Assembly (NCBI GenBank): GCA_020631735.1
Contig: CM036160.1
Coordinates: forward strand, 8,896,746-8,960,745
Direction: 5' to 3'
DNA length: 64,000 bases
Source of the DNA: Saccharum officinarum
Taxonomy: Eukaryota > Streptophyta > Magnoliopsida > Poales > Poaceae
Shown here: positions 1-12,084 of the stretch, piece by piece
Position numbering within the stretch: position 1 is the first letter of the stretch
How the letters are laid out: each line of letters starts with the position of its first letter
Position numbers and translations under genes: made by a program
Notes under the pieces: generated by a model
Seen by the model: the letters and a program-made list of their open reading frames with translations, nothing else
Database searches by the model: none
Told to the model about the DNA's origin: nothing

Positions 1-27
1 CTCCACCGCAGCCAGCTGCCCCGAAAA

Positions 28-708
28 ATGAGCCCAACCCAGAGAACTAGCTCGACCCACATACACCACTACCCACCATTACAACTAGAAAGCTACCCCC
101 ATACTGATTCTATGGTAATCAAGGCTAACATAGCAGGTTGGAAGATCAACAGGGTTCTCATAGATTCTGTAAGGTCCGCAGATATCATCTTTATTAACGC
201 CTTCGACCAGATGAAACTAAGCAGAAGCCAGCTATAGCCTTTGGATTCACCACTAATTGGTTTCGGAGGGAAGATGATTGATGTGTTAGGAAAAATATCC
301 CTGCCAGTTTCCTTCACAGGCCAGGAAAATGCAAGAGAATACGTGACCTTCGACGTAAAAGATCTCTATTACCCATACAACGCCATCTTCGGTAGAGGGT
401 TTGCAAACAAGTTCAATATAGCCATCCATATGGGGTACTTGTGCATGAAAATGCCAGCTTTGCACGACACCATAACAATACATGGCACTCAGAAAGAGGC
501 AAGAAACATAGAGAAAGCTATCTACAAGTCACAGCGAAACATCAATTCCGTTGATTCAGCTATGAACACTAAGTTGGAGCCTCCAGACATGCCTAAGGGA
601 AAAATAGATCTCAAATATCAAGAAGAAACAAAGTTAGCCCCGTTGGAAGATGCAGTCCTAGACAGAAAGGTCCCATTGGAGCAAATCCATCGAAGGCAGA
701 AGAAATAG
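28..708 (+). pseudogene. gypsy aspartic protease remnant
   Basis: The translation shows a retropepsin-like segment. The active-site region reads VLIDSVRSADIIF at about 154-192, where the family has a D-[ST]-G or D-G-G triad, so the catalytic loop is altered (DSV). An in-frame TAG at 235-237 splits it. Downstream, YNAIFGRGFANKFNIAIH and YLCMKMP match the conserved end of Tat-lineage protease. The segment continues as a linker to about 708 before RT. The start is not real, because the protein would continue from gag upstream of the window. It is inactive by both the stop and the active-site change. Confidence 0.75.
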
Positions 709-2095
709 AACTTATAGAAACTTTAGCTAAGAACAAAGACGTCTTTGCGTGGTCAGCCTCTGACCTGAATGGAGTCAGCAGGGATATCATACAACACTCC
801 CTTGACATCAACCCCAAAATGAAGCCAAGGAAGCAGAGACAAAGGAAAATGTCAAAGGATAGAATCTTAGCAAATGTCATCAGAGAAGTCAAGTACTCAA
901 AATGGTTAGCAAATGTAGTGTTAGTACCAAAGAAGAATGGAAAGATGTGAATGTGCATAGACTTCACAGATCTAAACATGGCATGCAAGAAAGACCCGTT
1001 TCCACTACCAAGGATACATACCTCCATCGATAAGGTGGCAAGATGCAAGCGCTTCTCCCTACTGGATTGCTTCTTAGGATATCATCAAATCTGGCTCAAT
1101 AAAGAATATGAGGAAAAAAATAAGTTTCACTATCCCCTTCGGAACTTACCGTTACACCAGAATGCCCGAAGGACTAAAGAATGCAGGCTCGACCTTTGCT
1201 AGATTGACGAAGGCAGTCCTCGGCCCACAACTACAAAAAACATCATAGCTTATGTTGATGACATTGTGGTAATGTGCAAGAATGAGGAAGATCATATAAC
1301 AGATCTAAAGAAACCTTCGCCAACCTCAGGGAAGCAGGACGAAAGCTAAACCCAGACAAGTGCATTTTCAGTGTCAGACGAGGAAAGATGCTTGAATACA
1401 TCATAGGACCCGAAGGTATCCAGGCTAACCTAGAGAAGATGAAGGCTATAATCTCAATGGAGGAACCATCAACCAAAAAGGAAGTGCAAAAACTCACTAG
1501 AAGAATAGCAGCATTGAACAGATTCATCTCAAAATTAGCAAAGCGCAGCCTCCCATTTTTAAAGCTCTGAGAGGTGGAGACAAGGTGGAATGGGGACCAG
1601 AACATTTGGAGGCCTTCTAGTAGCTCAAAAACTACATGGCCAGCAAACTCTTAGTAATAGTACCAGATCTAGAGGCCCCACTACTATTATACATGGCAAC
1701 CTCCGACCATGCAGTTAGTGGCGTACTTGTTCAGGAGAAAGAAGAAGCATCGAAGGTCATTCAACAGCCTGTCTACTACATCTTAGAAGCCCAATCCAGA
1801 GCAAAGTTGAACTACATAGAAATAAAAAAAATTGCATACGCTGTGCTCATCTCATCAAGAAAGTTAAAGCACTACTTCCAAGCACATGAGATCACAGTGC
1901 CTTCTTCACAACCGCTCGGGGACATATTCAATAATAAAGAAGCCTCCGGAAGAATTGGAAGTGGGCAACAAAATTGTCCGAGTTTGAGATCAGCTATGTG
2001 TCAAGAACAACAGTCAAATCCCAAGCATTAGCAGACTTTATGGCAAACTAGACTCCTTCAACACATCAAACCCCACAACCTCAACCCCAAATCTG
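709..2095 (+). pseudogene. gypsy reverse transcriptase and first RNase H remnant
   Basis: RT blocks are spread over several frames. The N-terminal block is KNKDVFAWSASDL near 729-767, followed by VVLVPKKNGKM near 916-948, a TGA, then MCIDFTDLN (951-977), and LLDCFLGYHQIWL near 1058-1096. The polymerase motif AYVDDIVVM is at about 1248-1274. The thumb/connection block LEYIIGPEGIQANLEKM is near 1390-1440. The first RNase H follows at about 1636-2030: the block around YMATSDHAVSGVLVQEK, and YIEIKKIAYAVLISSRKLKHYF. At least four frame changes or stops occur, so no functional enzyme can be made. The assignment rests on YVDD and the surrounding RT motif order. Confidence 0.8.
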
Positions 2096-2569
2096 GACAC
2101 TCTACACAGATGGAGCTTGGGCACACTTGGGAGCTGGTGCCTCCACCGTTTTGATAGCACTGGCCTCCGCACAAAGTACGCAGCAAGATTGGAGTTCAAA
2201 GCAACAAACAACATAGTAGAATATGAGGGCCTCATATTGGGACTCAATAAGGCAAAGGCACTCAGAGCAAAGACTGTATTAGCAAAAATAGACTCCTAGG
2301 TCATAGTAGGACAAGTTGAAAAGGAATATGTTCCAAGAGAATCAGAGTTGGCCAAATATTTGGCCATAGTAAGGGCACTTGAGAGGAGGTTCCAGGGATT
2401 CACCCTGAAGTATATACTAAGAGCAGAAAACACAGAAGCAGATGAACTAGCGAAGGCAGTAGCAATATATCACGCCCATTCCAAAAGGAACCTTCTACCA
2501 GATATTGCAAGCACCAGCAAACCAAACAACCACGAAGGCATTCAAGACAATCCTGATCACCGAATCTAA
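2096..2569 (+). pseudogene. second (archaeal-type) RNase H of Tat lineage
   Basis: The segment opens with WTLYTDGAW (about 2096-2122, first acidic residue). It then shifts frame to KYAARLEFKATNNIVEYEGL (second acidic residue), LAKIDS followed by TAG at 2299 where family members have Gln (third), and ENTEADELAKAV (fourth, about 2428-2463). A second RNase H between the first RNase H and integrase is known as a diagnostic feature of the Tat lineage. One frameshift near the start and one Gln-to-stop change inactivate it. The lineage call for the whole element depends largely on this domain. Confidence 0.75.
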
Positions 2570-3780
2570 AGACTGGAGGCACTTGATTACATATTACCTG
2601 AACAACATCCATCACTCAGAAAACGAAGCAAGCACAGCCAGAATAGCGGCCAGAGCAAGAAGTTACACATTAATAGATGGCATTTTGTACAAAAAAGGGT
2701 AGTCCGACCATTGCTCAAGTGCATAACCCAGAGCGAAGGCAGAGAGTTCCTCCAAGAAATCCATTCAGGGAAGTGTGGCTCTCACATTGGTCCAAGGGCA
2801 TTGTCCGTGAAGGCAGTCAGGTAGGGATTCTATTGGACCACGCACATCAAAGATGTAGAGCAAATTGTTAAGACATGTGAAGCATGCCAAACCGCATCCC
2901 CTCATCAGTCAAAGCCTTTGGCAACAGTTCAGCTCATCCCACCCACTTGGCCATTGCAAATATGGGGCATGGACCTGGTCAGCCCACTACCACCTTTGTA
3001 GGGGGGAACAAATTCGCGGTAGTAGCTATTGAGTACTTCACAAGATGGATTGAAGCCAACCACTAGCAACAATCACCTTAGAGACTGTGAAAAAATTCTT
3101 TTGGCAGAACATAATCTGCAGGTTTGGAGTACCAAGAACCTTAACAGTAGACAATGGGAAGTAGTTTGATTTAGAAAAATTTAAAGAATTCTACAAAAGC
3201 ATAGGCACAAAGATAGCCTTCACATCAGTCTATAATCTAGAGCCAAATAGAGTGGTAGAAAGAGCCAACAAAATAGTATTCTTAGCAATCTCAAAAACCT
3301 TATTCAACCTTCACAAAGACAAATGGACAAAAGAACTACCAAAGGTAGTATGGTTACCACACTATCTAGAACAACGGGCTTTACACCATTCAAGCTTATA
3401 TGCGGTGAAGAGGTGTGTTACCTGAAGAAATCAAGCATCAGAGCTCCGGGTGACAAAAAGGCCCTAGCGGCAGATTAAGAATACTCCAAAAAATGATCGA
3501 AGGCTCAATATTGGAGGCAGTGGAAAACATCGCTAAATATCAAGAACAAACTAGGAAGTGGAGAGATAGCTAAGTAGTTAGAAAGATAATCTAGGATGGA
3601 GACCTAGTACTAAGAAGGAAACCCAACGCGACCAATACTGGAAAGCTCCAACACAAATGGGAAGGCCCATACACAGCGAAGGCCGCCGGAAGACCGAGAT
3701 CATTCTACCTGATAGACGACAAAGGAAAAACAACCACTCATACCTAGAACATCGACAGTTTGTGTAGGTTCTACATTTAA
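2570..3780 (+). pseudogene. gypsy integrase remnant
   Basis: The zinc-binding N-terminus is visible in pieces (HSGKCG/SHIG near 2762-2795 and CEACQT near 2879-2893). The catalytic core gives WGMDLVSPLPP near 2962 (first Asp), LTVDNGK near 3140-3160 (second Asp) and PNRVVERAN near 3243-3269 (Glu). The C-terminal block WEGPYTAKAAGRPRSFYLIDD is at about 3660-3720, and pol ends at a TAA at 3778-3780. Stops at 2701, 2872 and 3064 and several frame changes break it. Its position right after the second RNase H fits the Ty3/gypsy order. Confidence 0.75.
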
Positions 3781-5460
3781 AATGTAAAAAGGTGGCCTCC
3801 GCGAAACTATAAGCAAAGGTCACTGCACATCTCCTAGTTTTCATATTTTCTTTACATTTTATGCAGAAGGGCCTGTACTCTTTTCCTCACAAATGGGGCT
3901 CCTAGCAGAGGTGAGGTTTTTAAAGAGGCAGGACCCATGTGAAACCCTCTAAAATATAAAGAGGATTTCCCCCGAGAATACTACCAAAAGTGAAGGTCGA
4001 AAGTGGCTAACAACGGAGTCACAACATTCGACAATGACATCACAGTAAAGAGGACCTTCCACCGCCTTAGTCGAAGGCTCTGAGACATGGAACGACCTCT
4101 GTGGCTAAATCTTACTGCAACCTTGACAATGCCCTATCCACAATTAGGCATCAAGGATTCATCAAAACGGCCAAAAGGCCACAAAACCCGACAAAGACCT
4201 ACCTCCACTATAGGCATTGGGCAAAAAAATACCTAGCGAAGACCCATCCTTATCAGGCACTAGGGGAATATCATGAATTAATGACTAAAGTACAATAGGA
4301 ATAAGGCCAAAGATGCACCAGGTACAAATAAAATCCATCAGTCTTATCACAACTTCAAAACGTATCTAAGCAATAAATTTTGGTCAACCACCAAGACTCA
4401 TTAAATCGTACAAGCAATAGACTATAAAACCTAGCATCCTACCCCAGCACTAGCCCCAGTTAGCGCATTTTCATACCCCTATGTCCAGAAGAGTGCTAGG
4501 GGGAAGCCAAACCAACCAGGAGCTAGTCTACTATAGGGCAAAGCAAGAGAACCATAGAAGCCAGAGTTTCCTTAGAAATGAGAGAGCAAAAGGTACCATA
4601 CGAAGACTCATAAATCCAGCAGCTCACACAGCCTGGCGAAGGTCACGTTGAGGTTGTACACATCTCCCACTCAGTGTTGTACAGCCTCCATGGGGCGATG
4701 TATGACTACAGTTTGGCAGCAAGCAGACAGTGTCAGAGGTTGTGGGAGGGAATCACACGAAGGCTCGTAACATCCTCCTGCAACCAAGGACACCATCTGG
4801 CGCAACGCAGCATCAACCATGTTCGATGGGAGCGCAGCTGCTCCAGCTTAGCCAAAGGCAACAACAAAACAATCCACACACAAGTGGAGGCAATGTACAA
4901 GAAATGTTTCCTCAACCTCCGTTGCTTGCTCAAATTGCTCTGTGGCCTTTGGAGAAGCAACAAAATTGAAGGCTACTACCTCCAATGAGTACTCAAATTG
5001 CGCCAAAGCCTTCACAACATCTGCAAGATCGAATAGGAGTGCCTCAGCCCTTCCACGTAGATGTACCAAAGCGTCTGCTTCAATGGCAAGCAAGCATAGA
5101 GATGAAGGCCAGTGCGGCCAGAAAGCCGCTGAAGCCCCCGTAAGTCGTGCAAGGACGAAGGCAACTACTTCAGCTTTTCCACTGTGACGTGCAAGCTCAT
5201 CCCCAACGGGAGCCAGAGAAAAGTGCAGTGGAGGCAAGAGCAAGAAAATAAGTAATGGAGCCTCCGCAAGCCATACAAGGTCGAAGACCAGCACCTCAGC
5301 CTCTCCACGCCGACGCACAGATTCATACACAGCGTCAACCAGAGAAGAAAGAAGCCGAGGCTAAACAAATATTGTAAAAAACATTCACTAGGAACCTCCG
5401 GCCTAACTGGTATTCATATCCAGCATCTTCAATAAAACAAGAGTTCAACTAAATCATACC
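3781..5460 (+). other. gypsy post-pol spacer, no gene
   Basis: Non-coding spacer between pol and the antisense ORF. It has short overlapping ORFs in both strands at 4674-5368 with no recognisable domain and biased composition. It is internal sequence of the gypsy element, as expected for Tat elements with long 3' spacers. I see nothing host-like here. Confidence 0.6.
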
Positions 5461-5468
5461 AAGCAAAC

Positions 5469-5474
5469 TTTATT
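5469..5474 (-). terminator. polyadenylation signal of the antisense ORF
   Basis: Read on the minus strand this is AATAAA, about 580 bases past the antisense ORF stop at 6051-6053. No experiment supports it. The hexamer and its distance are the only evidence. Confidence 0.35.
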
Positions 5475-6050
5475 AACAAAAAAATAGGTGTGTTACAACA
5501 AGGCACATCTTAAGTGCAAATCAACAGAAGATAAACCTTACAAAAAAGCCCGAAGGCAACAAAAACAAATGCAAAAGGCGTTGCATCAAGAAGGTATAGG
5601 GTGAAGCGCAAAGGCCTACCAAGGAAAAATTTACAAAGAAAGAACTTTACAATGGAGGTTGAAGCCCCCGCCAGGCTAATGACCTAGTAAACACTGCACG
5701 TTCGTTGTCAATATCATACTTCACAAAATCAAACATTTCAAGAACTGAACGGCGTGGAAAAGCTTAACGCCAATACTGCCACAGTTCACCATTAACATAA
5801 ATCCCATCACGGTACATAGTAACAGGGGGTACGTCCTGCACAGGCCTTGAGAAGGAAACCTGCATAGGACAAGTTGTCAATTTAGACCTAAAATATATAC
5901 AAAGGGTGGGCATTTGTAGCACATCGCGTTCGAGCAAACCTAGAAACTAGCTAGAACCTAGGCACTACACCTCCGGATCAGCAGGGGTAGGCATAGGTTC
6001 TCTAGGCCTTGGGACCTCAATAGCAGGGCAGGGGCCTTCGAAGCCATCAC

Positions 6051-6580
6051 CTATGTAGCCCGCACAGATTGCGCTCTAGCAGTACCATGCGCGGCCTCCA
6101 TCTTCTGTGCCTCCTGGCAAAATAACACAAGAATACAAAAATAAAACAAACAATAAAGAAAATGCAAGCAAAAGACAACAAGCACTAAAAAACCAACCTC
6201 AGCACGACGAATCTCCGCCATCGAACGAGCCTCCACCCGACCAAAATTCACCCAGAAGGACTTCATGAAGTTGCGGACCAATCTCCTCATGCCACGAGAA
6301 GTCGCTCTGAGGTCGGACGGGCCCCCAAGGTCCTTTTCCTTGATGCCTTTGACATGCGTGCAGCTGTCTTGCACCAGCATCTTGGCAAGGTTCGTGGCGG
6401 AGGCCAGGGTTCCAAAATCAACGACGCCACCAACAAAAGCAGGAAGCTTCTCAAAATTGGCCTTTATCCATGAAAAAATGCTGAAGGCCAAAGGCTCTGA
6501 CAGTAGCAAGGACGTAGAACCCCCGAATTGTTCAAGAGTACTAGCGTAAACCTTAGTTGCGGTCAGACCAACTTCCTTGG
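6051..6580 (-). pseudogene. antisense ORF of the gypsy element, C-terminal part
   Basis: The minus strand encodes the tail of the Tat antisense protein: KEVGLTATKVYASTLEQFGG, then a block with FSIFSWIKANFEKLPAFVGG, LAKMLVQDSCTHVKGIKEKD and SRGMRRLVRNFMKSFW. An apparent splice donor (GAG/GTTGG) at about 6197 and an acceptor near 6114 join to a short last exon ending AQSVRAT with its stop at 6051-6053. The open frame is cut at 6580 by the 5.5 kb insertion and resumes in the same sense beyond 12084 with a coiled-coil segment ending LEDAT. The function of the protein is unknown; such antisense ORFs are typical of Tat elements. Confidence 0.6.
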
Positions 6581-9500
6581 TGTAACATCCTAGTTTTTTG
6601 AGGAACCAAAAATACGAACTTTTTAAAAATTTTCTGCTAATGTGTGAAGCATGTAGTTCTAGGTCGAACCCGAGTCTAACCCACTAATGAATCATTGCAT
6701 GCATGTAGAATTGCTTGTATGAGTGTGCTGGAGTTCCTTAGTGGTTTAGGGTTTGTGTTTGGAGTGTATAAATCTGTAGCAAAACCCCTCTCGAATTCCT
6801 TTTGAGATCAACTCCAATTCCGTTATGGCCTTTTCTAGATTCCTCCCTTGAATCTCCATCTCAGATCTCTTTTGAAAACTCATCTCAAACCCCATTTGTT
6901 CCATCTCAAGTCCTTGGAGTGTAAATGGGAAGACCATCCTTCTCCTGCTTGGCTTGAACCCATTTCGAATTTCTTTTGAATATCTCCCAAATTACCAAGT
7001 CACAAAAGGTGAAACCCTTTTCCCCTTTTCTCTTCTCCAATATTCCCAGTTGAGTCCCTCTCAAATCTTCCCCAAATTCTTTCCCAAATTCACTTGGGCA
7101 TTTCTCCTCTGAAATCCCTTCCAAATCCCTTTTAAATTTCTACCAAATTCATAAATTCACAAAAGGTAAATTCTTTTCCCTCACTTCCTCAATTCGGTCC
7201 ATCCTTTCTTCCCCTTCCATTTCTCTTTTCGCTAGCCCAAATGGTCGTAGCAGGCCAGCCTGCCTCGCACTGCCTCGCCTGACCTAGCCTGCTATCCTGG
7301 CCAAGCCACCGGGCGGCCACAGCAGGCCCCCACTCACGCCCCAAGCTGCAGGCCCAGCTCCTCCCTGCAGGCCCATTCGCGGCCCCCGCAGGCCCGCTAG
7401 CTCGATGAGCCGTGCCCACGCCCTAACCTAAGGGGCGACATGCCCCTGAGAGGCAGCGCGCCCCGCGCCGCCACCGTGATGCACCAGCCACCACAACCTA
7501 GTCCTCCCTTTTGCTCCTCATGAGCGCTGCACACATAGGACGCCGCTGCCCCTGCCCACATATGCAACATGCCGCTCCCTCGGATGCTCTCCCCGTCATG
7601 GGCATGCCCGTGTGCATGGGCCCGCTTGCCAGCAGCAGCCATCAGAAGAGCAGAGGAAGTTGTTTCCTTTTTCTCCGACTCTGCCCCAATGTTTTCCAAT
7701 GGAGCAGTGTCGTCTTCCTCCTCCAAACCGCTCCATCTGTCTGGGCAGTCGTTGCTTTCTATCAGAGGCAGCCAGCGTCGCAAGAAGCCAACTCGTCTTT
7801 TCTCGGACGCCAGTCAGTGACCGTAGCCGCGGACCCTGCCTTGACCGCGAATGGAATGCCAACACTCTGCTTCCAAGCCATGCCACCTGCTCCACGTCCC
7901 AGATAACCGCCGCGTGTCCTAGCGGCACGGGCTCCAGAGATCACCGCCGTTCCCTGGCCCTCGCGAACCCTAGCCTAGGTGCTATAAAGCCCCAGCCGGC
8001 CTGCCCTTACCCTCTCCCTCCAGTCCGCCGCCACCAGCCTCTGCCTTCCCTTGCAGCGACCGCGCCATGCCGAGTCGGACTGTGGGGCCTTCCTCTTCGT
8101 CGAATCGCGCACCGTCGTAGCCTCGTCCCGATGCGAGCGCGTGCAACATCGCCACCGAGCCCCTCACTCCACCACCATCGAGCCTCCACCGCCAGCGCTT
8201 CACCTCCATCCAGTGGCAAGCCCCACTTGTCTACATGGAGCTGTGCACCGCATCATGGCGAACGCGCTCTGCCTTGGGTGGACGCACGACGACCGTGAGC
8301 ACTAGCGCCTCTGCTTTGCCATCCACGGCCATCGCACTCTGTGCCGTTCTTGGCATGGAGCCTGGAACGCCTTCGCCAAGCCCTCTCCGTGCCGCGAGCC
8401 GTTTTGATCTTGCGGGCTTGCAGTGCAGGACTCTGTGGGTTCGCGGCACGGTTAGCCCAGCGGATTAGCGGCTTGGCCCACGCCGCTTGCATCCATACTG
8501 GGCTCGCCCCGACACCTTGGCAGCCAGAGCCGGCGATGTCATGATCTGCCAGCTCCGAGCCCATCCTGCACCAGGCGATCTGCCTTCGACAAGCCCCTAG
8601 TGAGCATGCCTAAGCCCCATCTCGTGTGATGCCTTGCTATTATGCCTGCCTATCCGGTCTAGTGTCGCTGTTTATTTCTTGCCATGAGAGCATGAGTCGC
8701 TGGACACCGTGCACACGTTACATGCCATCGTGTCTCTGGCGGCTCACCGACACACGCACGCTTTGGCACCGGCAACCAGGGGCATCGCAGAGTTGCACGC
8801 GGACATGGACTCCATGACCATGTCCTTGCCTCTCGCACACACACGGTCACCACACAAGCCACCACATACCACCGGACCATGTGCCCTTCTTCATCCTTGC
8901 TGCAGCTGGTCCATGGCCAGCTGTACCCAGCAATCAGTGAGCTGCAGCCGGCCAAGGGTGCCTAGCAGCTAGCCACAGCCCGCTAAAGCACGTTGTAGCA
9001 GCCCTTCACCGCCAGATCTACTTTTGAACCCCGATGATGCCGCCCTCGATGACGGCAAAAGCCCTTGTCATTCATTTCTTTACTCTTTCTTTTACTTGAT
9101 CCACCTTTATCTATAAATGTTCATACATCTTTCTATCATCTTTGGTTCGTGATGATCTATCCTATGCCTACGCCATGCCTTTGCGCCAGTCAACCTATTT
9201 ATTTATCTCTTGTGGTGAGGATTCATGCTACTCCGTAGGGTGTGTCGGTTTAGTTCCTGTTCTTGTGTGTTGGTTGTCATCGTCTGTGGACCAAGCCTTC
9301 GAGCCGGTCGAGGGGTCATACCTCGTTCGGACATCTCGATCGTGTGTTCGTCCCACCGTGGTCGTGATGCCGAGCGTAACTCAACCCCTCGGTTTTAGTT
9401 GACTTTGTAGTGTCACGACTGTTGGCCCCTCCTACGGCTCTAGGGCGAGGTCACCATGGGCTCGATAACGGTGCGCTTCCTACCCGCACATGATAAGCTC

Positions 9501-12084
9501 ATCTTGACCTAGCCTATAAAGATGAACTAGGGGACGACCATTGTGGGATTCACGGAAGCCAACTCGTTTAGGTGAAGCTCGTGGCCGCGAGTTGCCTCGC
9601 CATGACCATTGGGCTTTACCTCTTTTGCTTGTTTGTTTATCCTAACCACCTTGTATGCTCGTACCTTCTGGACCGTAGCATTTCTTCGGCTCTCACGGTG
9701 ACAACTGCACTGCTAAGAACCCTAGAGATGTCTTAGTGCATTAATTGCACCTAGGTCTTGGTACCCTACAAGCGGTTTGGACACTCGTGTACCCTTGTGT
9801 GTCACTCTTTCGATGCCCCGTCTCTCGCCATGGTGTGTGTATTGGAAGAAGGCGACCACCACTCTTCTCTTCTCCCCCGTTCCACCCTCTCTTGGTTCTC
9901 GTCAAGTTACAATGGCGTACGGATTGAGAGAGAATGTAACTTCTCTTGCTTGTAGTCTGCTCGGTTTCTTGTCAGTCTCCATGACGCTCGAATCGAAAGT
10001 CATGAGCCGTGGTGTTTGCTTAGGATGAGCTAAGGCCTATGCCATTTCTATTTAAGCCGTACAGGTTGACACGATCAACCCGGGAAGTACTGGCAAGGCT
10101 ATGGCTTACGCTTGTGCTTAGCAAGCAACCACTCCTGTTCCTTGGCCCAGGGATCAGACATCCGCCGAGAGGGCTAAAGTCGCTTCTTCCTTGCCCTTCA
10201 TTCGGTGTAGTTGATCTTCTCATGCTCAGTTGTCTCTTTTCGCAGTCCTTCTAGATTTAGTGGCCTGATTGCTCTTTTGCTTGTCGCGGTATCGAGGTAG
10301 TTGTGTCAAGGATAGCGATGATCAGATCGGGACCGTTGGAGGAAGGACATGTGAACAGAGAAAAGACCATGGAGGAGTGCGACTACAAGTGCACCGAGGA
10401 TCTCGGATATGACATTTAACAGGTGTTCCACGTCCCACCCAACCTCGTAGAACCTATTAGACATGCTACATGTAGATGCTAGTGCTTTACTTTCTTGCAA
10501 TTAAGATGTGATAGGTTGCATGGTAGATTGCTTATAAGCCATTACCTTGTCGCAACCTATTCCCCTGCATACCCGCTGTTAGGCTAGACACTCGCATACT
10601 ACTTAGTGCTTTACTTTCACTACGCATTATATCTGTGATGTGATGCTTGGTGAAGGAATGACGTGAGATAATAAGGCACATGGTGCCGATAACTTGGTAA
10701 AACTAGATAATGAACTTGGGGAGAGCTTGGCGTGCGTCTTGGGTGTGTGGTGAGGGTTGAGTCGATCGGACAGGATCCTACGACGAGTCTTTGGGGCAAG
10801 TCATGCCGGAGGGGTGCGACCTAGGCATCCCTCGTGAGAGGTACCTATGGCGGGTGCATGTGAGAGCAGACGGGGTGTTGGTTATCCCCGGTGGAGGTGC
10901 CGTCGAGGCACGGGGTGTTGGTTATCCCCTTGAGAAGATATCCTGTTTGGTCCCCTTAAGGACTGGTATGTCTTGAGAACCGGAATCATAGGACTCTTCG
11001 TGCACACCACTCGCTCCCGATGGGCGGGAGACGATTAGCCGACTGACTAGGGCGGTGCCACTACTACTAGGTTCAAAGGTGATAGTGTAGGGAGATACGG
11101 GCATGGGGGCCCACACCCTCCTAAGACAGCATAGTGACCTTGGGGGCCCGGTACTACGTCTCACAGTCTCATCGTTTTGGTGGACGCCGAGGTGGCCCAG
11201 GGCTGAGTGGTAGGGTGGTACCATACCGGTTGGGAGGCAGTCAGCATCAGCCTAGGCGAGGCACCACCGATGATGGTGATCTTGTGGATTTCCAGGTGTA
11301 CACGCTCTATAGAGTTGATCGATCTATACGTATAGCCACGTCCGCGGATATGGACATTCCTATGACCTACGCTTCACTTGATTAGAGAGAGGAGTCCTTT
11401 CTACCCTTTCCCCTGGTTGTGGTGTTGGATCCGACTTTGGCCGTTGAGGCAAGGTACGAGCGGGAGTCGACCTTGCCGCCTAGAGAGTGTGAGAGTGTGG
11501 TGAGATGTGTGTGATGGGATGGGAGAACGTGTGTTTGAGTTGGTTAAAACTTGATGCACTATTATTATAAAATATTGATGAACTTGCATAGGAAACCTAC
11601 AGCCATATATAGGCATTTTCATCTACCCTTGCATTCCACTTACCTCAAAGCATACGCAAAAGCATAGGGTGGGAGACACTGGCCAGTACAAATTGTACTG
11701 ATAGATTTTGGACAGGTTTGGACGAAATCTATGACAACCACGAGGACTTGGATTAGGTGGTCTCGTTCCTACGCTCGAGTTTGGTTCGGAAGATGAAGTC
11801 CACGCCGCTGACATTCTATGCCAACTCTGATGATTGCCCGTGAAGGAGAAGCCTTCACCTGCTGATGCGCTATAACGACTCTGATGAAGACGCGTGTGTT
11901 TCCGCTAGAATACAATGTAATAGATGTGTTAACCAGTGTTGTAAAGTCCTATAACTTGTAATTCTACGAAGTATGACTATGATATCAGCTGATAGTTAAT
12001 AATGTGATGGATTGCTCTCGTGATCTACTACATTATAAATCGTATCTGTGGATTTTCCCTTCGAGGAAAATCGAGGTCGTTTCA
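6581..12084 (+). mobile_element. 5.5 kb solo-LTR-like insertion in the antisense ORF
   Basis: The unit starts TGTAACATCCTAG at 6581 and ends GAGGTCGTTTCA at 12084, with the coding sequence of the antisense ORF resuming on both sides. No internal second copy of either end, no primer binding site and no pol domain were seen. This fits a solo LTR of a long-LTR family (chromovirus or LARD-like). A TATA-like gctataaagcc lies near 7980, followed by GC-rich sequence (7200-8600) whose long ORFs are compositional. The flanking pentamers (cttgg, ggtgg) do not match well, so the target duplication has decayed or the ends are off by a few bases. Confidence 0.55.
10871..10929 (+). repeat. short direct repeat inside the 5.5 kb LTR-like unit
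   Basis: A 19-base word (cggggtgttggttatcccc) occurs at 10871-10889 and again at 10911-10929, a 40-base period with the same surrounding purine-rich context. Its role is unknown. Confidence 0.6.

Noticed and set aside
7397..8564. Long overlapping ORFs, up to 228 aa, on both strands
   Set aside because: The GC-rich zone of the 5.5 kb LTR-like unit gives open frames in all directions; no domain and no codon pattern.
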